Positions 6,710 to 13,401 of a DNA stretch of 18,146 bases are shown here, piece after piece. The position numbers and the translations under genes are program-made. The DNA is from JAFGXW01 sp964634385 (GTDB lineage: Bacteria; Bacillota_I; Bacilli_A; Izemoplasmatales; Izemoplasmataceae). The stretch's first letter is position 1, and every line of letters starts with the position of its first letter. The notes beneath the pieces are model-generated. The model did no database searches. It was not told the DNA's origin and saw nothing but the letters and a program-made list of their open reading frames with translations. The stretch lies in the NCBI GenBank assembly GCA_964634385.1, contig CAZWIZ010000020.1, positions 1 to 18,146 on the forward strand, given 5' to 3'.

Positions 6710-7942
6710 TTATGCTGCAACTTCTTTTCTTAGTCTTTTTCTAACAGAAAATAGTAATATCATTCCTAAAAGAAACATTAAAATACTAAAATCAAAAACA
6801 TATAGTGGTTTAATATCATACAAGAACCCACCTATTAATGGACCTATCACCATGCCTATTGCGAAAAATGATTGTCTAACACCCATAATTGTTCCATATT
6901 TACCATCATGTGCAAAGGTTGATATAAAATTCTGTTCTAAAGGAGAATAAACAGCTTTTAATATTACGTAAATCATAAATATAGTATAAACTAATAATAA
7001 AAAATTGTTTCCTCTAAAAACAATAAAAATAATTACACTATTAATAACTTGAATCCATATCATTATTGATAATTCTTTTTTATATCTAACAACTATTGGA
7101 ACAATAAAAATACTAGTCAAAAGCGAAACAATTCCAGTCCAAAATACAAACGTTCCTAATTCATTCGGATTATATCCTAATTCTTTAAAGTAGACGTCAA
7201 TAAATTTACTAAGATTAATCATTCCAATTGAAATAAAGGTTAACGATATTAAGAAAATAATTAGATTTGGATGCATCTTCTTTATACCTAAAAATCCTTG
7301 GATTAATGAAACTTTATTTTCATTATTTTTCGGTTCTTTATCTTGTTTAATATGAATATACATATTTAGTGCGTGGAAAACATTTAAAATTGCTTGGATC
7401 AAAAAAATTCTCTTTAAATCATCAGTTCCTAACCAATCAATAAAAAACTGATTAGTACTCATAAATCCACCTAAATAATACCCAAGACTCGATCCGATAG
7501 TAAATACAGCAACACTCCAAGCAATATATTTTGTTCTTTCTTCTTTAGGTGCTAAATAAATTAAATGACTTAGTAACAATGTTACAGAAGCAGCTACTCC
7601 AAATCCAGCAATAAATCTAAATAAAACCATAATATATTGATTACCTGAATACCCAAACATAAATTGTCCAATACTATAAACAATTAATCCTAAAGCCATG
7701 TAAATTCTTTTATTACCTCTATCTCCAAGTATTCCCCAAATTGGGGCACCAATCATTAATCCAAAACTCATCGCTGCAAAAAAGACTCCAAACATATAAT
7801 CATCAATTCCTAAATTAGAAACGAGATACGGTGTTACTGGATGTCCTAGATTGTGTATTACTCCTTGAAAGAAGTAAAGAATAAATATCCATATAATTGT
7901 TTTTTTGATAATATCACTTCTTTCATATTTTCTATTGCTCAT
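6710..7942 (-). CDS. Major facilitator superfamily transporter, drug-efflux-like
   Basis: A 410-residue protein with about twelve hydrophobic segments. After the second membrane segment it has the MFS motif A (GILGDRGNKR, about 70-79). The C-terminal half has a related FSVRKRLRKE end. This fits a 12-helix multidrug or sugar efflux transporter; the substrate cannot be inferred. It has no functional partner among its neighbours. The start is uncertain. ATG 7942 gives the natural 14-residue leader before helix 1, but it has no ribosome-binding site and overlaps the last bases of a strong-looking -10 box. TTG 7969 is the only upstream in-frame alternative before the terminator hairpin. No clear terminator follows the stop before the pgsA promoter. 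Confidence 0.85.
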   Translation of the reverse strand: MSNRKYERSDIIKKTIIWIFILYFFQGVIHNLGHPVTPYLVSNLGIDDYMFGVFFAAMSFGLMIGAPIWGILGDRGNKRIYMALGLIVYSIGQFMFGYSGNQYIMVLFRFIAGFGVAASVTLLLSHLIYLAPKEERTKYIAWSVAVFTIGSSLGYYLGGFMSTNQFFIDWLGTDDLKRIFLIQAILNVFHALNMYIHIKQDKEPKNNENKVSLIQGFLGIKKMHPNLIIFLISLTFISIGMINLSKFIDVYFKELGYNPNELGTFVFWTGIVSLLTSIFIVPIVVRYKKELSIMIWIQVINSVIIFIVFRGNNFLLLVYTIFMIYVILKAVYSPLEQNFISTFAHDGKYGTIMGVRQSFFAIGMVIGPLIGGFLYDIKPLYVFDFSILMFLLGMILLFSVRKRLRKEVAA

Positions 7943-7969
7943 TATAACAATAATAACTGGTTTAAACAA
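7941..7969 (-). promoter_or_regulatory. Promoter-like sequence overlapping the MFS start
   Basis: TTGTTT (7964-7969), 17 bases, and TATAAT (7941-7946) preceded by TG-N (extended -10) on the minus strand. The last two bases of the -10 box are the AT of the proposed ATG, so a transcript from here would start inside the gene. Either the site is a decoy or the gene start is different. Confidence 0.45.
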
Positions 7970-8005
7970 ACAAAAAACTCTAATATGGTATTTAGAGTTT
8001 TTTTT
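7961..8005. terminator. Bidirectional terminator-like hairpin upstream of the MFS gene
   Basis: A 12 bp stem (7972-7983 with 7992-8003; core ACTCTAA) surrounds an 8-base loop. It is followed by TTTTTTGTTTG on the minus strand and eight T on the plus strand. The yebC gene already has its own terminator upstream and no gene lies between the two, so this one has no obvious client. Confidence 0.65.
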
Positions 8006-8050
8006 AAATGTTTTTTAAAAAAATTATTACTTAATTTACATATTGATTAG

Positions 8051-8070
8051 AAAAAAGCACAAAAGTGCTT
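8051..8070 (-). terminator. Intrinsic terminator of yebC, overlapping its stop codon
   Basis: AAGCAC, a four-base loop and GTGCTT (8055-8070), followed on the minus strand by TTTTTT. The stem starts inside the TAA stop (8069-8071). Confidence 0.75.
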
Positions 8071-8788
8071 AGTCTTCTTTAATATTATGATAAACTTCTT
8101 GGATATCTTCTACTTCGTTAGCTAAGCTCATAAACTTATCAAACAAAGCTTGTTCTTCTGGTGTTATCTCAATATAATTTTGAGGATACCAACCACTTTC
8201 AGATTCAACTATTTCAATATTTTCATTAGCTTCAATTAAAGTTTCTGAAATTTTATCAAGATCAAATCCATCAGCTTCAATTTCAACTAATCCATCTTCT
8301 TCACTAATCTCTAGAACATCAATATCGGCCATTAATAATATTTCAAAAACTGCTTCTTCACTCATACCTTTTACTGTTGTATGTGATAAATGCGTAAATG
8401 AATGTTCAACTGTACCAGCTTTTCCTAATGTTTTTCCTATTTTAGTAAAACAGTTTCTAACGGCACTAACAGTTCTATGAACATTATCAGTTAATGTATC
8501 AACAATAATTCCAATTCCACCTGGACCAAATCCTTCATATCTTACAGGTTGAAAATCTTCACCAAGTCCTCTTTCTGCTTTTTGAACATTTCTTTTAATA
8601 ACATCTGTCGGTACTTGTGCTTTTTTAGCTTTTTCAATCAAATGTTTTAAAGCTAAGTTAGAATCAACATTGGCTCCACCTTGTTTGGCAGCCATATATA
8701 TTTCTTTACCAAATCTTGAATAGATTCGACTTTTCTTTAACATCGTTTTTGCCATGGCAGCTTTTCTTACTTCAAATTTACGTCCCAT
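8069..8788 (-). CDS. YebC/PmpR-family protein, YeeN-type
   Basis: A 239-residue member of the YebC/TACO1 family. These proteins have been described as DNA-binding transcription regulators and, more recently, as helpers for ribosomes stalled at proline-rich stretches. The start MGRKFEVRK and the segments SRFGKEIYMAAKQGG, NLALKHLIEKAKKAQVP, EGFGPGGIGIIVDTLTDN, FTKIGKTLGKAGTVEHSF and WYPQNYIEI follow the family through all three domains. The GRKFEVRK opening and missing GHSKW motif place it with the YeeN branch rather than canonical YebC. Upstream in-frame codons exist, but AAAAAAGGTG occupies that region; ATG 8788, five bases after it, is chosen. It has its own promoter overlapping the cvfB stop, and a terminator at its end. 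Confidence 0.93.
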   Translation of the reverse strand: MGRKFEVRKAAMAKTMLKKSRIYSRFGKEIYMAAKQGGANVDSNLALKHLIEKAKKAQVPTDVIKRNVQKAERGLGEDFQPVRYEGFGPGGIGIIVDTLTDNVHRTVSAVRNCFTKIGKTLGKAGTVEHSFTHLSHTTVKGMSEEAVFEILLMADIDVLEISEEDGLVEIEADGFDLDKISETLIEANENIEIVESESGWYPQNYIEITPEEQALFDKFMSLANEVEDIQEVYHNIKED

Positions 8789-8820
8789 AATCTCACCTTT
8801 TTTCAATTATTTTCATTTCA

Positions 8821-8849
8821 ATTATATATTATACCTTATAATTATTCAA
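8821..8849 (-). promoter_or_regulatory. Sigma-A promoter of yebC
   Basis: TTGAAT (8844-8849), 17 bases, and a perfect TATAAT (8821-8826) on the minus strand. The -35 box overlaps the cvfB stop codon (8842-8844). The predicted leader is about 26 nt. Confidence 0.65.
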
Positions 8850-9702
8850 CAGGATTAACGAGTTTTGTTTGTCCTGGCTCTAATAAGATATTTTTTTCTT
8901 TATATAATGTCCCTAAAGCTCTTTTAAATGCTCCTTTTGACATTTTGAATATTTCATTTATTTCTTCTGGTGTTGATTTATCCGTTAAACTCATAACATT
9001 ATTATGTTTTTCTAAATATGTTTTAATTATTGCAGCATCTTTACTTAACATTTTTTCTTTTCGTTCAATTAAGGTTCCATTATATTTAAAATCTAATTTA
9101 CAATTTATAATTTTAATATATGCTTTTTCACCTAATCTATATGTTTTTCTTAAATGCTTGAAATAAACAAAAATACTATGTCCTTCTTTTGTTATGAAGA
9201 CAACTCCTTCTTCAGCTTTATAAATACAATAAGCATCATAACTTTCACCTTCAATTAACTCTGTTTGTGGGGTTAAGTAATCTCTTATTGAGTATCTTGA
9301 AATAATTTTTGCGGTTAATTGGTTTTTAGAAACTCTTAATCTAACAAAAATTGCATCTCCAACTTCTGGCCATTCTTTTTTAATAAAAGGTAAATCATCT
9401 CTAGAAAGTAATAAATCTTTAATTAATCCAAAATCTAGAAAAATACCTAATCTAGGATTTACTCCAACTACATTTAAAAAAGCCGGAGTAGCTTTATCTA
9501 CTAATGGTTTGTTTGTTGTAGCTGTTATCCTTTTTTGATTATCAAAATATAAAAAAACTTCAATTTTTTCATTGAGTTCTAAATTATGATTAGTTTGTTT
9601 TTTATGTAAAAATACTTCGGTAACGCCATCCGATAAAATATAAGAAAAATCTGCTTCTCTTATTACTGTTAATAAATTATAGTCACCCATAACTAGTGCC
9701 AT
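8842..9702 (-). CDS. cvfB: CvfB/YitL-type S1 RNA-binding protein
   Basis: CvfB is an RNA-binding protein with S1-like domains that affects virulence gene expression in Staphylococcus. The 286 residues fit the family length and layout. An N-terminal S1-like barrel (about 1-65) contains EVFLHKKQTN. A second contains FLNVVGVNPRLGIFLDFGLIKDLLLSRDDLP and the VGDAIFVRLRV strand, and a third has EGESYDAYCIYKAEEGVVFITKEG. The C-terminal winged-helix domain (about 230-286) ends MSKGAFKRALGTLYKEKNILLEPGQTKLV. ATG 9702 is six bases after GAGGTG. An extended -10 element lies only 18 bases before the start. No terminator separates it from yebC, so partial co-transcription is likely. An RNA role agrees with the rny neighbourhood, but the link is only positional. 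Confidence 0.92.
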   Translation of the reverse strand: MALVMGDYNLLTVIREADFSYILSDGVTEVFLHKKQTNHNLELNEKIEVFLYFDNQKRITATTNKPLVDKATPAFLNVVGVNPRLGIFLDFGLIKDLLLSRDDLPFIKKEWPEVGDAIFVRLRVSKNQLTAKIISRYSIRDYLTPQTELIEGESYDAYCIYKAEEGVVFITKEGHSIFVYFKHLRKTYRLGEKAYIKIINCKLDFKYNGTLIERKEKMLSKDAAIIKTYLEKHNNVMSLTDKSTPEEINEIFKMSKGAFKRALGTLYKEKNILLEPGQTKLVNPVE

Positions 9703-9720
9703 CTAAATCACCTCGGGTTA

Positions 9721-9729
9721 ATTATAGCA
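9721..9729 (-). promoter_or_regulatory. Extended -10 promoter of cvfB
   Basis: TGCTATAAT on the minus strand ends 18 bases before the cvfB ATG. There is no good -35 box 17 bases upstream; the TG-N-TATAAT element would compensate. The predicted leader is about 12 nt and begins next to GAGGTG. Confidence 0.55.
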
Positions 9730-9799
9730 AATATATCTCTTATTTAGTAGTAATATGTAATCTATTTAATGTTTTTATACAATTTTCTCATATTATTAG

Positions 9800-9805
9800 T
9801 ATAAT
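9800..9805 (+). promoter_or_regulatory. -10 box of the CmpB-family gene
   Basis: A perfect TATAAT lies 20 bases before the ATG at 9826. The best -35 candidate is a weak TTATAC (9775-9780) 19 bases away, so confidence is moderate. Confidence 0.4.
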
Positions 9806-9825
9806 AGAAATAGGATGTGAGGAAA

Positions 9826-10332
9826 ATGAAAAAGTATTTTATATATTTAATTATCTATTCAATTGGTGGTTTTTTATTAGAAAGAATTATTAACTTAATT
9901 GCTTATGGAAGATGGTATGATAATTCCATTTTAATTGGCCCTTATCAGCCACTTTATGGAAGTGGAATTGTTATGGCAATTATTGTATATGACTTTTATA
10001 TTAATAAGAAAATAAAAAATATAAATATTAAGAATATTCTTTTAATTATAGTTGCAATTTTAGCAACTGGATTATCAGAAGCAGTTACTGGATATGGGTT
10101 CGAATATTTATATGGTGTTGTTTTATGGAATTATGGAGAATTTTTACCGTGTCAACTGTATTATGTTTGTTATATTCCAACTACTCTATTTGGAATAGGA
10201 TCATATCTAGTCATCAAATTTATCCATCCAAATATTGTGAAATATGTAAAACTTATTCCTAATTATCTTTATTACCTTTTAATAACTATTTTTGGATTGG
10301 ACATTATTATTACTTTCTTTTTGTTAAACTAA
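9826..10332 (+). CDS. CmpB-family small membrane protein (putative ABC-transporter type IV)
   Basis: A 168-residue hydrophobic protein with about five membrane segments. It has the recurrent residues of the family named putative ABC-transporter type IV (CmpB): GGFLLERIINLIAYGRW, GPYQPLYGSG (about 38-47), a TGLSEAVTGYGFEYLYG segment (about 81-97) and an LWNYGEFLPCQL motif (about 100-111) before the next helix. The biochemical role of the family is not settled, and no ATPase subunit is adjacent. GTG 9817 is in frame but sits in the GTGAGGA ribosome-binding region, so ATG 9826 is chosen. It is divergent from cvfB and lies just upstream of hppA, which has its own promoter, so the two need not work together. 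No clear hairpin terminator follows it. Confidence 0.8.
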   Translation: MKKYFIYLIIYSIGGFLLERIINLIAYGRWYDNSILIGPYQPLYGSGIVMAIIVYDFYINKKIKNINIKNILLIIVAILATGLSEAVTGYGFEYLYGVVLWNYGEFLPCQLYYVCYIPTTLFGIGSYLVIKFIHPNIVKYVKLIPNYLYYLLITIFGLDIIITFFLLN

Positions 10333-10399
10333 ATAGTAATAATCTTTAACGCCTTTTTGACATTTTTTATTTTGTATACAAATCGATTTTAAATATTTA

Positions 10400-10428
10400 T
10401 TGAATATAGCGCTTACATTTGATAAAAT
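10400..10428 (+). promoter_or_regulatory. Sigma-A promoter of hppA
   Basis: TTGAAT (10400-10405), 17 bases, and TAAAAT (10423-10428). The predicted leader is about 23 nt and contains AGGAGG. Confidence 0.65.
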
Positions 10429-10457
10429 ATAGAAGTAAAAATAAGAGGAGGTTGAGA

Positions 10458-12500
10458 ATGGAAAATTTGCTATATGTTACTATGATTTTAAGTATCAGTG
10501 CATTATTTTATGCTTATTACCTTTACAGGCAAGTCATTAAGGCACCACAAGGAAGTGAAAGAGTTATCGAAATATCTGGGTATATTAAAGAAGGCGCAAT
10601 AGCCTTTTTAAGAAGAGAATATACCGTTATTATTATCTTTGTGGTTATCGCATTTCCAATAATATGGATTTCTCCACTCGGACTTGGAACAGCCCTTGCT
10701 TTTGTCCTTGGTTCTCTATTTAGTGCTACAGCTGGAATAATTGGTATGAAAAGTGCTACAGATGCAAATGCAAGAACAACTACTGCCGCTCAAGATCATG
10801 GTATAACTAGAGCACTTGGAATTGCTTTTAAAGGTGGAGCAGTTATGGGTATGAGCGTTGTTGGGTTCGGATTATTAGGTGTTGTTATTGTTTTTACAGT
10901 AGCCACTAAAGTTTTTGGAATTGAAGCTTATAGCGCTGTAGAAATAACTGCTGGATATAGTCTTGGTGCTTCAAGTATAGCATTATTTAGTCGTGTTGGT
11001 GGAGGGATTTTCACTAAAGCAGCTGATGTTGGAGCTGATTTAGTTGGTAAAGTTGAAGCAGGTATTCCTGAAGACGATCCTCGTAATCCAGCTGTTATTG
11101 CTGATAACGTTGGTGACAATGTTGGTGATGTTGCTGGGATGGGTAGTGACTTATTAGAATCTTATGTTAGTTCAATTATTGGTGCTGCGACAATCGGAGC
11201 ATTATGGTATTCCATTGATGGTGCAATTTTTGTTTTAATTGTAGCCGGAGTTGGAGTTGTCGCTTCAATGCTTGGAAGTTTATTTGTTAAGGGAAAAGAT
11301 GGAAACAATCCTCATAAAGCTTTAAAATTAGGAACATATATCGCTGGATTAATTTTTATTGTTGCTGCATTTGTATTAAATTGGATTTTTGTAGATCAAG
11401 GAATTTTTTCTGTTTCTAATTCAACATTACCACTTCTATACGGACCATTTTATAGTATTGTTATAGGTCTTGGTATAGGATTGTTAATTGGATTAGTTAG
11501 TGAATATTATACATCTGCTGAATATAGATTTGTAAAAGAGATTGCACAACAATCTGAGACAGGGCATGCTACCAATATTATTAGTGGAATGTCTACCGGG
11601 ATGGAAAGTACTGCAATTCCTGTTATCATTATCGCTATTGGAACTGTTTTAGCATTTCACTTTGGAGGTTTATTCGGTATTGGACTCGCAGCTGTTGGTA
11701 TGTTAGGTACTGCAGGCATGACTGTTAGTGTAGATGCTTATGGGCCCATTGCTGATAATGCAGGAGGAATAGCTCAAATGGCAAATTTAGATCCTCGTGT
11801 AAGAGAAATTACTGATGAGCTTGATAGTGTAGGTAATACTACCGCTGCAATTGCAAAAGGATTTGCAATTGGTAGTGCTGCATTAACTGCTTTAGCATTG
11901 TTTAATGCTTTTACTGAAGCTGCAGGTCTTAGTGGTATTAATATTGCTGATGCAAAAGTTATTTCTGGATTAATGATTGGTGGGATGCTAGCATTTTTAT
12001 TTAGTTCATTAACTATTAAAAGTGTTGGAAAAGCTGCAAATCAAATGATTGAAGAAGTGCGTCGACAATTTAAAGAAATACCTGGTATATTAGAAGGAAC
12101 AGCAAAACCTGATTATGCTAAATGTGTTGAAATTTCAACTAATGCTGCTTTAAAAGAAATGATTGTTCCTGCTATTTTAGCTATTGGTTCACCATTGCTT
12201 GTTGGTTTCACATTTGGAGCTGAAGCGCTTGGTGGGATGCTTGCTGGAACTTTAATCACTGGTATTATGTTAGCTATTTTTATGGCAAACAGTGGTGGTG
12301 CTTGGGATAACGCTAAAAAATATATTGAACAAGGACACCATGGTGGAAAAGGTAGTTTTGCTCATAAAGCATCTATTACAGGAGATACAGTTGGAGATCC
12401 ATTCAAAGATACTGCTGGTCCTGCTATAGATATACTTATAAAATTAATGACTACTATTAGTTTAGTTTGTGCTACACTGTTTGGAACTGGAATCTTATAG
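10458..12500 (+). CDS. hppA: Membrane-bound, K+-dependent ion-pumping pyrophosphatase, probably Na+-type
   Basis: This integral membrane enzyme couples hydrolysis of pyrophosphate to Na+ or H+ export. The 680 residues contain the acidic substrate-binding motifs GADLVGKVEAGIPEDDPRNP and ADNVGDNVGDVAGMGSDLLES, plus the C-terminal GGAWDNAKKYIE and GDTVGDPFKDTAGPAIDILIK. GNTTAA (459-464) carries Ala at the position where K+-independent enzymes have Lys, so K+ dependence is expected. In transmembrane helix 6 the ion-gate Glu (Glu234) follows Asp231 by three residues (DLLES), as in Thermotoga Na+-pumping enzymes, not seven as in plant H+ pumps. Na+ transport, or dual Na+/H+ transport, is therefore the best inference. 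ATG 10458 lies six bases after AGGAGG. It has its own promoter and terminator, so it is monocistronic. Confidence 0.96.
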   Translation: MENLLYVTMILSISALFYAYYLYRQVIKAPQGSERVIEISGYIKEGAIAFLRREYTVIIIFVVIAFPIIWISPLGLGTALAFVLGSLFSATAGIIGMKSATDANARTTTAAQDHGITRALGIAFKGGAVMGMSVVGFGLLGVVIVFTVATKVFGIEAYSAVEITAGYSLGASSIALFSRVGGGIFTKAADVGADLVGKVEAGIPEDDPRNPAVIADNVGDNVGDVAGMGSDLLESYVSSIIGAATIGALWYSIDGAIFVLIVAGVGVVASMLGSLFVKGKDGNNPHKALKLGTYIAGLIFIVAAFVLNWIFVDQGIFSVSNSTLPLLYGPFYSIVIGLGIGLLIGLVSEYYTSAEYRFVKEIAQQSETGHATNIISGMSTGMESTAIPVIIIAIGTVLAFHFGGLFGIGLAAVGMLGTAGMTVSVDAYGPIADNAGGIAQMANLDPRVREITDELDSVGNTTAAIAKGFAIGSAALTALALFNAFTEAAGLSGINIADAKVISGLMIGGMLAFLFSSLTIKSVGKAANQMIEEVRRQFKEIPGILEGTAKPDYAKCVEISTNAALKEMIVPAILAIGSPLLVGFTFGAEALGGMLAGTLITGIMLAIFMANSGGAWDNAKKYIEQGHHGGKGSFAHKASITGDTVGDPFKDTAGPAIDILIKLMTTISLVCATLFGTGIL

Positions 12501-12505
12501 TTTAT

Positions 12506-12536
12506 AAAACCATTTCTTATTTGAAATGGTTTTTTT
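12506..12536 (+). terminator. Intrinsic terminator of hppA
   Basis: An 11 bp stem (12506-12516 with 12523-12533; core CCATTTC) with a six-base loop, ending in seven T. It starts five bases after the hppA stop. Confidence 0.85.
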
Positions 12537-12537
12537 A

Positions 12538-12546
12538 TGTTATAAT
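12538..12546 (+). promoter_or_regulatory. Possible extended -10 promoter of the YaiI/YqxD gene
   Basis: TGTTATAAT lies directly after the hppA terminator and 16 bases before ATG 12563. No convincing -35 box is present, and the leader would be only about 10 nt. Readthrough from hppA is the alternative. Confidence 0.35.
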
Positions 12547-12562
12547 TAGTAATGGTGATAAT

Positions 12563-12997
12563 ATGAGAATAATGGTTGATGCTGATGCTTGTCCAGTTAA
12601 AAAAGAAATTTTAAAATTAGCTAAAGAATATAGGATTGAAGTTTTTATGTTTTTTGATAATACTCATATCTATGAAGATGGATATAGTAATGTATTTATT
12701 TTAGATAAAGGAGCAGATAGTGTTGATTATTTTTTAATTAATAAAACAATCATAGGAGATATTGTTGTAACTCAAGATTATGGGGTGGCAACAATGGCTT
12801 TATCTAAAAAAGCTTATCCTATTAATCAAAACGGGCTAATATTTACTGATGATAATATCTTAGGATTGCTTAATCAACGCGCTTTTAATAAAAAAATTAG
12901 GAGACATAAAAATCTTAAAGGTCCCAAAAAAAGAACAAGTCAAAATTCTGTTATATTTTCACAAAATCTAAGAAAACTAATTAATAGTTATTTATAG
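12563..12997 (+). CDS. YaiI/YqxD family protein (DUF188, UPF0178)
   Basis: A 144-residue protein of the UPF0178 family, close to the usual length. The signature MVDADACPVKKEI opens the protein. GADSVDYFLINKTIIGDIVVTQDYGVATMALSKKA, NQNGLIFT and the basic RRHKNLKGPKKRTSQN segment follow in family order. The fold is related to PIN/NYN-type nuclease domains, and the acidic residues near the N-terminus (DADAC) and in DIVVTQDYG sit where such domains bind metal; the cellular role is not established. An open frame extends upstream into hppA, but it crosses the terminator hairpin. ATG 12563, five bases after TGGTG, gives the conserved start. It sits between the hppA terminator and the rpsT promoter. 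Confidence 0.88.
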   Translation: MRIMVDADACPVKKEILKLAKEYRIEVFMFFDNTHIYEDGYSNVFILDKGADSVDYFLINKTIIGDIVVTQDYGVATMALSKKAYPINQNGLIFTDDNILGLLNQRAFNKKIRRHKNLKGPKKRTSQNSVIFSQNLRKLINSYL

Positions 12998-13026
12998 TTG
13001 CATTTTCAATATTAATTTGTTAAAAT
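12998..13026 (+). promoter_or_regulatory. Sigma-A promoter of rpsT
   Basis: TTGCAT (12998-13003), 17 bases, and TAAAAT (13021-13026). The -35 box starts one base after the stop codon of the preceding gene. The leader of about 25 nt ends in GGAGGTG. Confidence 0.65.
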
Positions 13027-13057
13027 AATAACGCTTGTAAAAACGGAGGTGACATAA

Positions 13058-13318
13058 ATGGCTAATATTAAACAACAAATGAAAAGAAATCTTACTAATG
13101 AAAAAAGAAGAGTAGCTAACGCTTCATTTAAATCTGGATTAAGATCCGCAGTTAAAGAAGTTGAAGTTAGTGTAGAAAACAAAGATAAAGAAAAAGCTAT
13201 CATAGCTTTATCATTTGCTAGTAAAAAATTGGATAAAGCAGTTTCTAAAGGTTTTTATCATAAAAACTATGTCGCTAGACAAAAATCAAGACTTGCTAAA
13301 TTAGTAAATAGTTTATAA
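13058..13318 (+). CDS. rpsT: 30S ribosomal protein S20
   Basis: S20 binds 16S rRNA early in assembly of the small subunit. The 86 residues match the normal length and the lysine/arginine-rich helical pattern: MANIKQQMKRNLTNEKRR, then NASFKSGLRSAVKEVE, and the C-terminal half FASKKLDKAVSKGFYHKNYVARQKSRLAKLV. The canonical GFYHKN segment (often G-hydrophobic-x-HKN) is present. ATG 13058 follows GGAGGTG by six bases, one of the strongest ribosome-binding sites in the window, as expected for a highly expressed gene. It has its own promoter and terminator. Convergent placement against holA, next to comEC, matches the Bacillus arrangement. Confidence 0.97.
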   Translation: MANIKQQMKRNLTNEKRRVANASFKSGLRSAVKEVEVSVENKDKEKAIIALSFASKKLDKAVSKGFYHKNYVARQKSRLAKLVNSL

Positions 13319-13346
13319 CTTTAATTATCCAAAATATATGATAAAT

Positions 13347-13374
13347 AAAATCCCAACAGTTGTTGGGATTTTTT
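13347..13374. terminator. Bidirectional terminator between rpsT and holA
   Basis: An 11 bp stem (13347-13357 with 13362-13372; core TCCCAAC) with a four-base loop. Six T follow on the plus strand and TTTTATTT on the minus strand, so it can serve both convergent genes. Confidence 0.85.
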
Positions 13375-13401
13375 ATATATTCTTTAGCTAAATATTAAAA
13401 T

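Noticed and set aside
7853..8050. A plus-strand reading frame of 65 codons covering the orphan hairpin
   Set aside because: It runs antisense into the conserved N-terminus of the MFS gene and reads through a terminator hairpin, with no recognisable protein features. It is a low-complexity frame in AT-rich DNA.
8842..9702. Plus-strand coding inside cvfB, miaB, rny, hppA and other genes
   Set aside because: These frames lie opposite strongly conserved proteins, lack ribosome-binding sites and show no domain features. They are shadow frames.
10333..10399. Promoter from the perfect TTGACA near 10358
   Set aside because: The only -10-like sequence after it (TATACA) is 12 bases away, too close for sigma-A. 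The TTGAAT-17-TAAAAT pair downstream is better.
10419..10457. Thirteen extra N-terminal residues on the pyrophosphatase
   Set aside because: The region contains the -10 box and the AGGAGG site. The family-like N-terminus begins at ATG 10458.
12467..12562. Longer N-terminus for the YaiI/YqxD protein, starting inside hppA
   Set aside because: It would translate the hppA terminator hairpin and add residues not found in this family. ATG 12563 has a ribosome-binding site and gives the conserved start.
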